From Phylloscopus collybita (lineage: Eukaryota; Chordata; Aves; Passeriformes; Phylloscopidae): 64,000 nucleotides of DNA. The translations under genes and the position numbers were made by a program. This document shows positions 35,361 through 48,069 of this stretch, one piece after another (positions within the stretch are counted from its first letter, which is position 1; every line of letters begins with the position of its first letter). The notes beneath the pieces were generated by a model. It saw only the letters and a program-made list of their open reading frames with translations, did not search any database and was not told the origin of the DNA. The stretch spans positions 4,242,501 to 4,306,500 of the forward strand of contig JAJNNQ010000005.1 of NCBI GenBank assembly GCA_027886175.1, given 5' to 3'.

Positions 35361-38300
35361 AAGCTGGATATTTTTTTTTTTTTTAGTATTTTTTATTTTT
35401 TTAAACTCTGCAGAACACACTGCTCTGAAGCAATCAACCTGATTGTTTACTTTCCCCTCCTTGCTCTGACTCTGGTGCTTTTCCCCGTGCCGGATCTTGC
35501 TCTTTTCTGAATGAGATGAAGTTCCTTGGCTGCCTCTGCCCCAGTGCAGGGCAGGAGGGATGAGGATCCGACCCCCCTGGCCCAGGCTGCAGCACCAGCA
35601 GCCCTTCAGCTGCTGTAAATCTTTAACTCCAAAGTTTGACAATTAATCGATGGTGAGCCTTTATGTGTTTTTAATGTTAAACTGTTGTTTACCAGCTCGA
35701 CCAGAAGCGGATTTTATGGCTGGAGGTACAAACACTCACATCACTCTGGGTCTTTTCCCAGCTTTCTTTTCCTGTAAATTTTCTCTGTCTGGAATGCTTA
35801 TGGGAAATGTTATTTTGTTTTTGTTTGCAACAGCTCTGTTGTTTTGATTTTGTCTGAGTGGTATGGAAAACAGTACGTCACTTGGAGTGGGTGTTTTGTC
35901 TATTGGCCATTTGGCTATTCCACATATATTTCTCATAGTTACTACATGATGACAAGAGAACCCAAATGGCATAATTTTCCAGCTGAATTTTGCTTTCCAG
36001 TTTAAGAATAGTGAAAGGAAAACAAAGTTAATAGATTTAGCAGTTTTGATACTGCTCACATGCTGATAGATGCCTTTGGATTTTTTTTCCCTGTGGTTAA
36101 GGGTCTATTTAGACAAAGGTCAGATTAATGCATATATCAGTTTCTATAATAAACTGCATAAAGATTATGTTACACATTTTGCATACAGTTGTGAAAAACT
36201 GTAATTTAAGTACCGAAGTCCATAAAAGGGTAATAAACAACTTCACTATCATCCATATGATTAGTCTAGGATACTTTTTACAGTGATTTTTTTCAGGCAG
36301 TCCATAACAGAAGAAATAGCAGCAGATGCCTTTTAATTGAAAAGTGATCTGAAATAAATTTTGCACTTGAAAAGGGAACACAGAATTCTCCATAGATCTG
36401 TTTAGCTGCAGAGATTTGAATATGAGATACATGGATTCTTGCATAGTATTTACCATGTTGGGGAGAGCATTATCAACAGACCACAGAATGCAGCTTTAAG
36501 ACCAGATAATTTTTATGTATAGTACCAAAATATAAAATGGAAAGTATGATTAATTTTTCAATTTCTCTCAGCAGATATCTAATAATTGTGCCCATGGACT
36601 GCCAAAGGCTCCCATTAAAGATTTAAAATGCAAAGAAAGGTAGAATCAAAAAGATGGTATTTTGGATTAAATAATGTAAAAAAAAACTGTAGGGCAATAG
36701 CAGAGTGAAAAGCTATTGGCAAAATAAGAGCATCGTGTCAACTCTCCTTGAGACAGATTTCAACATTTACACATTCAACGACGTCTTTTTGTAGCTGGGA
36801 TTTAAAATGAAAGTACTTAAAGGTTGCTTAAGCCAGCTGTGATTTTAAAATACATTTTTGGACTTTCAGATTTTGATATACTTGTTCTCAACAGAGAACA
36901 GTTGAAAAATGCAGTGTGCTGACCCTGTGTTATAAATATCTCCATAAATACAGTGGCAAGGGGTGTAATCTGTTGTCCAACATTTAAAAACATGTTAGCA
37001 AACTCTGTGGCATAACATTTCTTTCATTAAGTACCAACAGATACAGGGTGGCCAGAAAGCATTTTGCAACAGCTTCCTGGGAATGTGCTATTTTTGTTAG
37101 CCTTGGTAAGAGGGATGCTGCAGCCGTAGTATATAGAGGCTGTCAGAAAGGTCCAGCTTGACTTTTCCTCCCTTTTCTGTACTGTCTTTATCACTTTGCT
37201 CAGTTCCACATAATAACATCTTCATCTGAGATTGCTGTGGCACAGGGGAACTGCATTTGTTGATCAAATTTGGCTGGATAACACTGTGATCTCGTATCCT
37301 GAAGTGCGGAGATGTGCCTGGAATACGTAAGCATAAAGCTGGCCCCTTGATTGATTGATTCTGCCTGTCACAGAACAAGATAACTGGATCAGTAAATACC
37401 CTGTGCACTTCAACTTCATCTATACAATCAAAAGTGAGGGCATCATGGGGCTGAAAAACACCGAGGCATGATGGGAATATCTACATTTCAGAATGATAGC
37501 CAGGAACTTACGAAAAGCGAGGAAGAAAAGGAAAATTTTTTTATTCCTCCTTTTCCCTGTGTGTTTGTACACGAAGAGCAGTGAAAAGCACATTAATTTT
37601 GGCGTGCTCGTGGTGTGTCTGTGTCTCCCTGGATTTATTTCAGCTTTACATCTGTGTAACGCTGCTTCTGTTTTCTAGTGGTGCTAAGCCAGCATAAGGC
37701 AGGGGTGAAACAGATGGATCAGACTCTGGATATTCTAGGGAAAGTACATTATTTGGGGTGTCCTGTAAGAAGGTGGCATTTTATCAGATAAATGTTATTA
37801 AGTTATGCGCCTATCTGAGGTGATTTGCTGCTTCTGCAACTCCTAGAACTGTTGGGCTGAGCATCCCAAATTCAAGCTGCAGGATCCAGCTTTATTCTGG
37901 GAATTGAAATTGAATCTTATATGAGACTTAAGAGTGAAGGCACAAAAAAACAAAGAAAAAAAAAAAGGTAAAAGATGACAGGTGGCAACATTTTAATTAA
38001 AAGGCTGTATTTTTATCCAGAAAATGGAATATGAGCAAATCAGGCAGGATTTTTGTTGTGGGTTTTTTTTTTTGTTTTTTTTTTTTTTTTTCCAGAGGTC
38101 CTTTTGGGCTAGAAAATAGGTGCCTTAGCACAATTTTAAGAAATTCTGAAGATCAGTGTTCCCGTCACAAGTGTGTGTGTGACATATTGCTGATTGAACT
38201 AGTCAGTCCATGTCCAGCCTGGCGTGCCCTCTGTTCTGCACTGCTCGAGTGCAGTGGGGTGCAGCCTCTCAGGGCACCTTCACCAAAGGGTTACACCAGC

Positions 38301-38454
38301 AAGGTGTGGTCACCTGCCCCATCTCCTTCTCAGCGTGGCACTTGGCAAGCACAAGGTGTTAAGGCCACAACAAGCATTTGCCAGGAGAAGCATTTTGAGA
38401 TGCTACAAAGTCCTGTAGCACCTCACCCTCAGGTTTCTCCTGCACACCTTTCTG

Positions 38455-38511
38455 TGCAGGGACAGGTGTCTGATTCCTTGTGGGTCCCTTCCAGCTCAGG
38501 GTAGTCTGTGG
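38455..38511 (+). mobile_element. Probable CR1 LINE 3' end fragment
   Basis: GATTCCTTGTGGGTCCCTTC followed by CAGCTCAGGGTAGTCTGTGG resembles the CR1 3' end variant that reads CCTTGTGGGTCCCTTCCAACTCAGGATATTCTGTG. Upstream sequence back to about 38,170 may belong to the same element but is too diverged to assign. Confidence 0.7.
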
Positions 38512-39213
38512 TCCTCTTAACACCCTGTGTAACTGGATAAAGCAGCACTAGCTCTGAAGCAAATCCTTGGGCTCAGGGCTGCAAGATCAGGCAATTCCAG
38601 AAGCAGTTTATTACAATGCTTTTGCCTTTAACTGTTTTTGCAGTTTATTATGAGATTTATGTGTGGTGTTTAATCTGGTACTTCTATTTAGTGCTTCATT
38701 TTGCCTAAGACACAGATAACACACTTTTCTGTAAAGCTCTTATATGATTTCTTCAGACACCTTGGAAGTGTGAGGGGCTGGAGAGATCCAGAGCCCTGTG
38801 GTGGTGGCTGAAGACCTCTCAGGCCATGACATGCAACTGCACAAACCAGCTTAAGCAGCAAATACTGCCTGTTTTCCTGTTTAAGTATTCTTCTGCATCT
38901 AGGACTAGTTATATCCAGCTATGGTTTCAGTATATGTATTGCTCCCAAGTACAGCACTGAAAGGATTAAATGGTTGACTGGGCTCTCTAAACTATAATTG
39001 TCTCTCTCTGGATTTTTTGGCATTCCATGTATTGGGGAAGGTTGCAAACTGTATCAGGTGCTTTGCTTCCTTTCCTTACGTACATGGTGACAAAAGGCCA
39101 GATATTAATTACTGAGGAGGACACAGCATTTACTCTGGGTTTACTTTGGGTGCAGCTCTCAGCACTTGGTTGGAGTACCATTATGGTATGACACTGCCAT
39201 GATTTGCTGGCTG

Positions 39214-39241
39214 TTTTGGATAAATGGTTTTGGATAAATGG
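39214..39241. repeat. Perfect 14-nt tandem duplication
   Basis: TTTTGGATAAATGG occurs twice back to back without mismatch, which suggests a recent small duplication. Confidence 0.95.
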
Positions 39242-42200
39242 TGGAAGGAAATTTCAATAAATAGTGTGAATAGCCAATGTGATTGTGTATCTCATTTTCC
39301 AAGATTTCCTTGGGAATCTGCATTTTTTTCATCTAGCACTTGTCTTTTTATGGAGAGGACGCTTTTTCTTTTGGACTCAGAATGACTTGGAAGACACAGA
39401 AAAGTCTGGTGTGACTGTGCACCAAAGTTGCTTCCCTGTTAGAGCCTGTGCATGACAGGCTTTGTTTGGAGAGAGGGTTTAAGGTTGTCTCCTAAGGGTC
39501 ACAGGGCTTTACCTTTCTTGGTCCAGCGGATTGCAGCTTTGAACAATTCCTTTCTAAGAAATTGGACACGGGTGACTTGCAGTGGTCACGTATCTGTGAG
39601 GCTGCACACCTACAGTGCTTCCTGATGAGCTGCCCAGGGAGCCTGGGCACAGTTCTGCAGGCTGGTGGCCACAGCTGCCCAGCTGGAGGTGGATGGTGGC
39701 CCAGGGTACCCAGGGAGCTCGGAGCTGTCGGGGCGCTCACTGTCCATGCAGAAAAAAGCCTCAGGGCAGGGATCTGTGCTTTTTGGCCACCATCTGGGAG
39801 AGCCACATGTGATGCTTGTAATCATATCTGTCTGTGAGGGGGCTGCTGGAGGGGCTGGGTGCTCCCTGCGTGAGCTGACATTCTGCAGCACCGGGAGTGC
39901 TCGCCAGATGAATGGAGGTGCTGGAGAGCCTCTGCTCCCAGGGAGACAGCGAGCAGGAGCTGAAAGCTGGAAGGGAAGCCCTGCTTTGTACTGGCAGTAA
40001 GAAATAAAAGAAATAAAGAGTTGCATTCTTCTTACTCAGCAGCTGTAGTTGTAGTAAAAGGATGAGAAGCATCTTCCTCTGTGCTTTCTCTGGAGAAACT
40101 GGAAGAAATACCCAAGTCAAATGGACTCCTATAGGGTGTGATGACCAGGAAATTATGCAAGGACTTCGCTTCGGGTTGTGGTGGATCAGACCGGGGAGAT
40201 TGAGCCTCATGGGACATGTCATAATAGAGAGGTCTGGGCTATAGGCAGCCCTTGATGGCTCTTCACACTCTTCATGTAGCAGTTGTTCTCTGATTTATGG
40301 CATTGGTGGAAAGACTATTGAATTTGTTGGTGTGGAAATTAGCTAGCAAATTGACAGCTAGCTGTAGACTGTGGTCTTCTTTCCCGAACAATATAACACA
40401 ACTCAAGGGAAGCTTTAAGTAAAGTCCAGCTATTTAATAATCTATGTGTTAAATATTGGCTAAAAATGCAAAAACGGATAATAGCTGCAGATTTCAGACA
40501 GTTGGAGTTGTTTTCTGTAGAAAATATGTGGCAAGTGTTTATTTTTAAATGTTGACCACTGCTATTAGGTATTTATGACATTGGAAACACAACAGAAGGC
40601 TAAAAGCACCACAACAGCCTCAGGTTGACTCAAATTGGCCTGTAACCACAACTTGAAGAGGGAGTTTTATCCAAATGCTGGAAAACACCTCACAGCACTT
40701 CTCAGGGATCAAAAGCTTTGCAAAAGTGGTCACCATTACACAAAGCAGTGTGGAGGATGCAGAAGCAATGAAATGTAGGAGTTTCAAGTGGCCAGGATCA
40801 TTCTAAATAAAGTCTTCTGGGGAATAAGAACCTTCCTTTCTTTTTTATGTACCTCTGTCCTTGTTCTTTTCTTTTCCCCAGTCTCTCAGCTGGGTGGGGT
40901 GAGAAGAGTAATTTTTAGGCAGTGTCTGCCGGGTGTTTTTACGAAGCACCAACGTGAGAAGAAAACTCCTGAATTTGACACAGCAGTGGAAGGTGGGGCA
41001 GGTTCATGGCTCTGAGGGTAATTCTGAACCCCACCACCGTGGGCCTTGTTTTCTTTGGCTGTAAAGTCTGACAGGGCTGACATATTTATGTACAGAGCTA
41101 GTATTTAGCTTGGAATTTTACACTTATGAATGATGAACTAAACAGAACTCATTTATGTTTTTCCTTCCCTCTGTAGCTTTCTTTTTTTTTCCCCTCTTAT
41201 TTTTTTGAAATGTGAGGTTACGTATTGCAGACAAGTCTCAACATATCCACCCTGTGCTTGACCACCGGAATTAATAAGTAGCCACATTCCTTGATGATTC
41301 TATAGGGATTGGAAGCTAGGCAGCCGAGTTTGCTATGCAAGAGAGTTAATAAAAATTTTCATTGCTGGAGGAAAGCTTATATACAGTAGTCTGTTTGTCC
41401 TGTATTTCAACCACCTGAGTCAGAGCCAAAAAAGCAATTGTCTACTACATATTTCAAACAGATGCTGAGGGGTAAAAGGAGTGACTAGAATTCGCAGCAA
41501 TAAAATGCTGGCTCTTTAAGTTCCCTTGAAGGAAGTGAACCTATAAAATTTTTGCTGCTGACTTGTTTGTCCAGTTCTTTGAAGTATTTAACATTAATTT
41601 AGTCTGCAAATCATTGCCACCTCAATTTTTCATTGAAGTATCAAAGCCTGCTAAACACATAACCTTGGAGTGCACGAAAACCCCTGATTCCTTTAGCAGA
41701 TATATTCATTTAGCAGTTACCCATTTGAGAACTTCCTCCTGACTCTGGTGGTGGGTTATGCTTTAGGTATTTGCAAAGGAAAACTTTTTGTAGAATTTCT
41801 TTTTTCTTTTTTAATGACTGTTAATTTCACTTGCAGTAGGTAAGTGCATTTTAAGTGGTGGTGTTCCACCCTTTTCTTTTAATAACACCCGTTGCTGCTC
41901 TGCTTCAGGAACTGAGGTGGGAAGCCAGGATGGTTGTGTTTGATGGAACAACAGGCTCTGCAAAATTATTAGAGGTTTTAGGTATTCAGGAGTAGATGTA
42001 CCTGTCTTGTGCTCATCTCAGTGCAGAAGCTGGTTGGGAGGCTGTGGTGGCACAGGCTGGTGGTGCCTCAGGCTGCAGCTCTGTCTGCCAGCAGATCCTG
42101 GCCTTTTGGGCTGTGCCCAGGATTTCTGAAAATAAGAATGAATTCATGACAATCACACTCACGCCAAGTGAAGATGAGGGGAGTGTTTCCCTTGTCTCAG

Positions 42201-45200
42201 ATATTCTGTCTTCCAAGCAGTCTTCAGGCACAGACCAGCAAAATGTAAAAAAAAAAATCTTAAAAATCATTTTTGTTGCCTTTTTGGCAAAAATATAGCA
42301 GATTGTTCAGTAAGTGAGGGATACACTGGCAAGTTTCTGAAGTTAGTTATTGCTATGATTGCTATGAGATCCTGATCAACAACCTTCTCATAGGGGGTTT
42401 CTTTTTCAGTTTTTTTAAAAATCTCTTTTTCCCCTTTTGATTTCTTGTCTGCAAGTTAAATTTCTCATATTCTCCTGGACCTTGTGCCCTGGGGGATAGG
42501 GAGGAGAAGACCCCTGGTCCCAGCACTGTGGGTTCCAGCAGAGCTGTGCCCTGCCTGGCGCTGCCCATGGCAGCACTGCTGGGACCCGGCGGTGACACAA
42601 GCTGAGGACATCAGCTGTGAGGGGAAGCTTAAAAAATGCCATCAGGCTTAACTTGGAAAAAAATATCAACACAGAGGGTGTCAATTGAAAACCAGCAGGG
42701 TGGGAAAGCTGCTGTACTGTAGTGGGAATGCAGCAGCCTCAAGGCCCTTTAAATGATTGGTGACACACTAGAGATATTGTTAAATTACCTTTTTTATTGG
42801 TTCTGGAGTCTTATGTCTTAAAAGACTATTCTGTGGAAGAAGTCAAGAGAATCCTTATATTTGGTTTAGATATAAACCTGAGATAAAAAACCTGGATGTG
42901 GATCTGGACCTGAACTTTTCCAGTGTCTGGGGAGTATTTCAGGCTGGGATTTTGTTGTGAGACCTCTCTTTGCATATGATGGTCTGGAGGATTTGCGTGT
43001 AGAGTTAAACTGCAGCACAGATAAGCTTCAGCCAGGGATGTTGGTATTTTGGCATGTTTCCCCACCAAACAGGGAAGTAGTGAAGTGTTTCTGTCTTAAG
43101 GTTGTTTGAAGATTAAAAGAATCATTTTCTGTTTTGTTTTCAGGACAAAAAATTGAACACAAGGATTTACCGATTTGTAAATTCACTGATTATATTGAAG
43201 AGAGGACCACAAAGGGTTTTATAGTAGTAAGCAACAAAAGAAAAGGCTTTTTGCATCTAATTCAACTTCTAAATGTTCAAAACTACTTGTCTGTTTGTAG
43301 TTCATGAGTATTGTTTGTATTCAGTGTTGAATTCGTCTCATCTCTGTGTTTTCATTGCCCTGTCTGTAAAATCCAGATGGTGGACAAGAGGCTTTTTAGT
43401 TTTGTTGAAGGACATTAGGACGATTTTGAAGGGAATGTATGTTACTAGTAGTTTGTAAGAGAACCTGGAGCAAAGGCTTAATGAAGGATTGCTGGTGAAA
43501 CACTTTAATTCAAACACACTGGTTAAGACTTTCTCTCCAGCCTGCACAGTCCCATATTTTACATTCACTCCCAGCATGGGCTTCCTTTGCTAAGGGTCCC
43601 ATAGGTAAGCCACGAGAGCAAAATATACTACAGGGCCTCATATCAACACTTGGAGTGGGAAACTTTAACCATCCAGCTTAATTTTTCATGGCCATAGAAC
43701 AATAGCTGAAATTGTGTTGTGGGTACAGAGGTGGCCACTGGGACAGCCCCATTAGCCCCACACAGGCAGCTCTGCCCCCTCCTTGGGCTGAGACTGAGCT
43801 GTGGCCCATGGTGGCTGTTTTTTGTGGCCCATGGCTGTTTTCCTCTGTGCTGGAGCAAGATCATCATGGTGACACGTTCCTGCCAAGGGGAGAGGGCTGA
43901 GCACAGCCATCGCCCGCAGAGCCACGTTTTATATCTGCCTGCTGGGGAGCAGCTGCAGGCAGAGGAAACCAATAGGGATAATGGTGATGCTGAATGGGAA
44001 GAGAAGATTTTTTTGAACCTGAAAAGGGCTGTTTATGTATCATAACCCCCTTTTCAACGCTGCACACCCTTTGAAAGCAGCCTTCCTCTTTGCTCTGTGC
44101 AGCACGAAGCATCCAGGTTGGCTCCTCGGTAACAGCGGCAGCTCAGCACGGTTTTTGTAGCACTGCGGAGGAATGGGGAAAATTTTGAAAAAAAATCTCA
44201 ACTGGCCAAAAAAATTCAGCGTTTTTCAATTCTGTATTGATACCCAAGCAGCAGGCTGGCATCTACAGAGTGCTGAAATAGCTGTGAATTGGTAATTATG
44301 AATTACAGCAGGAGATCAGTTCAGCTTAGTGTTCCCAAAGCCTGAGAGATCAAAAGGTGCTAGTGAGAAAGGTAAAAACATCCAGTGGCAGTGAATGTGC
44401 CAGGCTGCCTGAAACTTAGTTGCACTCTCTAGTTTGTAGCTGAATTTTGTAAGGGCAGAAATTTGAAAAAAGAGAATGTGGATAACATTTCTATTGAGGC
44501 ATGGGTTTAGCCAGGAAAATAACAAGGATGTGAAGTAATTGCTGGGGTGCTCATAGGTTTTTATATTTTTCTCAGTTTTATCCACTAGTTTACCTAGTAG
44601 AGCAGTAATTAAAGGAAGAAAAGCAGTAAGAAGCAGCAGGAGGGCAGGATTTTTCCTGCTTGTTTTTCCTTAATTTTCTATCAAATGCAGAGCAATACAA
44701 CCATTTATTTTTTAAGCTGCAGAAGTGCCTATTTCCCTTTTTCATACCCTTTTCTTCCCAGCTGTCATGTACAGGAAATGGCAGTGTCAAATGATATATT
44801 TGTGTGTCACATTTCAGCCAAGTCTGGAGGGGGGAGGGGATCAGTTACCCCTGGTTCACATAGACCCAGGTTGGTATCTCCCAGGCTTTTAAGAGCATCA
44901 GTAGATAAGGATCGAGATTTTGAAGCAGGGAATATCAAGAGAAGCAAAAGATTTGTGAGCACGCATAAGAGGCCAGGCATCACCTCCAGCTGCTCAAAAG
45001 GTCCCTGAAAGAGTGAAGTTAATCATTAGAAGAAATGGTCCAATTTTTAGGTGGCAAAAACCTCCTTTGCTTTTGCCAGGCTCTTATCCAAGGAGAAGGG
45101 CAGTCTTTCCTGGAGAGCAGCCTGTCTGTCTGGGATTTATCTAGTGAAAATTGGAGATATTTTTCACCACTTTTAAAACCCTTTCACCAATTCCCCAGAT

Positions 45201-46517
45201 TATTGGCAAAATAAGGATAGTGGCAGATTCCTAATAACTCTCTTTCCCTTCTGCATCAATTATGTGTCTTTGTGAGGCAGAGCTTTGAGTCAGCTCTCCT
45301 TCATTTCGCTCTTCTGGTCGCTCCCAGGGGAGACAGTCTCTTGGTAATAGGAGCTACCTCAGTTCAGAGAAGAATACAGTTCTGTTCCCTTCTCGAATGA
45401 CACATGACTATCAGGCATCTCATGAGTTCCCTGAGTGGGCACATGAATTGAACCTTTTAGGAGTCTGGGTGATTAATGGCCTGGTGGGTAGGAAGCAGAC
45501 GCTCATTACAGGTCTGGGGGATCTTCCTGGCAGAATTAAAAGCTGCCGTGGTGGCGATGCCCTTTTACCCTCCCGAGCTCCCCTGCAAACGTCACCAGCG
45601 CCGCTCGGAAAAGGAAACAAAGTTCACCACAGGGTGGTTTAGGGGATTTTTTTTTACTTTTGTGTTTGTTGCTCTTGTGTTGTTGTGTGGGTTTTCTTAC
45701 AGAGCAAGCACAAGGGATGTTTTAATTAGCCATGGTAGAATTGTTTTTGGCTTTGTGTGGTTCTGTTTATTAAGGATCCTGGGCACATTGACATGGCTGT
45801 GATCCTTGTGTCTCAACCTGGCTGCTCAGGCAAAGTCTGTAGTGCTGCTGGTGTCTGTGGATAGGGCTGGATCCCAGTGCCAGCGTCAAGTGGGGATTTT
45901 TTCCTAATATGGACAGTAGTCCACAAGCAACTGGACGAAGTCCATCAAACTAGCGTCGCCAACAGCCAGTAGAAAGTTTGGCTGTGCTCTACTTGGACCA
46001 GCCCCGAGCTAGAGACCAGAAGGTAAAAGGCTTTTTCACACCCTCACTTGACATCTCATGGCCAGTGTTGATGTACTGAAGGCACAGCCCCAGGGATGCT
46101 GACAGGAGGTGTTGCCTGCTCACCACTTCCCTCTGCAAATAGCTGTACAGTCGTGGCTTTTGCAAAATGAAGCTGTGTTGTTTTGCTTCGTTTTGTTTTG
46201 TTTTCCTCCAGAGAAAGCTCAGAGCAGGAACAGAGCAGGCACTGGCATGCCTGTCTAAACCCCTTCCTTTTCTAATTTTTTGGAACCTACTCCACTGTTT
46301 ACCTTCTGGCCTAATACTGATGCAGTGCAAGTATTTCCACTCAAAAAAACTTTCACTTGTCCTAATTTTGACAATGTGAAAATTCTGTATATTAATTCTT
46401 ATCTGAGTTCTCAGTGGATTGCACAGCCAGTGCTTTAAATGGGCACTGGCAGCCCTTTCCTGGTCAGCAGGAAACAGACTAAGTTTGTTTCTAAGGAAAA
46501 TATTGTGAAGCAAAGTT

Positions 46518-46536
46518 GGGGGGGGGGGGGGGGGGG
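46518..46536 (+). repeat. Poly(G) run, 19 nt
   Basis: Nineteen consecutive G followed by TGTT. Long G homopolymers are rare in vertebrate DNA, can form G-quadruplexes and are prone to length errors in sequencing. Confidence 0.95.
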
Positions 46537-46539
46537 TGT

Positions 46540-48020
46540 TGGTTTTGGTTTTTTTAACATCTTGATGTTCTGTATTAGGCGTAGACTGTTTTTAAACATG
46601 AGCATGTGTTCCTTTTCTTTGATGTTTTTCACGAAGAAGATTCTGTCTTTCACTTTAACAAAAGGCCCATGTTTCTTTTAGGTTGTTTTATCCTGCTAAT
46701 GGTATTGCTTACTCAGATAAATAGGTATGTGCGTGTGTACATTTAAAATGCAACATTCCCCTTCAACACACCATGGATACATAACAGAACTGATCTTTTG
46801 TAGTGATCTCTTGTGCCAGAATTTTCATGTTTTGAAATTAAAATGGATTCTCCTTATCTTCTCATAGCCCCTTTGATCCATTGCCTGTGGGTGCATAGTG
46901 GCACTAACGACAGAGGACGGGGAAGCTTCAGCTTTGCGTGGCATCATTAGCTCCACAGCATTAGCAGCATCCCTGTGAGGAGCTGGCCCTGCTCCTGGTG
47001 TGCCAGGAGAGCAGCCTGCTTCCCTACACCTCCCCTGTGCTTGATGCCAGCTGGGATTCTCCCCCTGGAAGGGTCCTGTGTGTTCCTGCCGGGTGTTTCT
47101 GCGTCGTTCTTCTCTTTTCCTGACCCTGTCGGTGTCTCGGCAGTGGGAATTCCCTGCAGTGACACCTGCTTTGCAGATCTTTTCCTTCCTCCAGGTAGCA
47201 CATAACTCCAAGGAATAAACTCAGATTAGACTTGGGTTCACCTGTGCATCAGCCTGTACCCGTGCTGAGAGCTTGCATGTTTGTTTGTTTTTTTCCCCTC
47301 TAATTATTAATTCAGTCTAAAGTTTGTGATTTGTATCCGGTCACAACCAAATAGCTTGAACCTCTCTGCCAGGGCTTTGCATGCAAGTACTGTCAAAACT
47401 GTTCTCAGTGATGAGTCAGTTCCTTTTTTTTTTTTTTTCCTCTTTTTTCTTTTATTTTAATGACGAGCATGCAGCTAGTGTACCCATTAGAGCGTGCTGA
47501 GGGATGGCATAGAAATGAGGATACACATGTGTATGTATCAGCTGCTGAAGAGCAGCATTCGTGTTATAAATATAGCTCGGCTGTGTTCCTTCTTACATTT
47601 CAATTTTATAATCCATTCCAGAAGATTTGGACAAAAATACTGTAGTGTAAGAGAGCATTAGTTTCTGGGTTCTTCAAATAATAATTCTTAGTGGAAGAAA
47701 CTAGTAAATAAAGCTCTGAAGATGGGCAAGATGACATGTTCCCTAGTTCTAGGAATTGGACTTGGGGTATAGATTTATGCAAGGTAAAATAAAGGACAAG
47801 TGGAAGCAGGAGCAGAACTGTATGTTTTATTTTTTTAGTTTATTGCTAAAATGTATGAATAGTCCTTTTTTGTTTGTTTTATTGGTGTGATTATATATGA
47901 TCTATCTTTACATGTATACTTTTTAGACCTGGTGGGCCCACTGTGATTAAATGTTTGCTTTGAATACGTGTCCAGCGTGTTAACTTTTCACAGTGGAAAG
48001 TTGTTAAATTCATTTTTATA
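46540..48020. other. Intronic sequence, nothing identified
   Basis: No exon or repeat family recognised. A T run lies at about 47,425-47,440. The 46,825-47,210 minus-strand open frame (128 codons) is shadowed by plus-strand frames and lacks domain features. Confidence 0.45.
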
Positions 48021-48022
48021 CA

Positions 48023-48063
48023 AGGGGGAGGGTGGGGGGGGGAAGGAAAAAGGGGAGGGGGGG
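48023..48063 (+). repeat. G-rich low-complexity tract
   Basis: Several G runs of 3-9 nt interrupted by A, T or AA. Four or more G-runs lie within 41 nt, which fits the sequence rule for a G-quadruplex on the + strand. Confidence 0.9.
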
Positions 48064-48069
48064 TAGCAA

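Larger units (their letters stand above)
35361..46517. other. Intronic sequence with minor repeats
   Basis: Eleven kilobases with no coding exon recognised. T runs lie at 35,371-35,384 and 38,063-38,091, a CR1 3'-end-like fragment near 38,455-38,511 and a duplicated 14-mer at 39,214-39,241. GC-richer stretches at 38,170-38,510, 39,560-40,000, 42,000-42,200, 42,470-42,610 and 43,720-43,960 open chance frames on both strands but show no domain. Confidence 0.45.

Noticed and set aside
45989..46513. 174-codon minus-strand frame
   Set aside because: No recognisable retroviral, LINE or cellular motif; ends close to the poly(G) tract and looks like chance.
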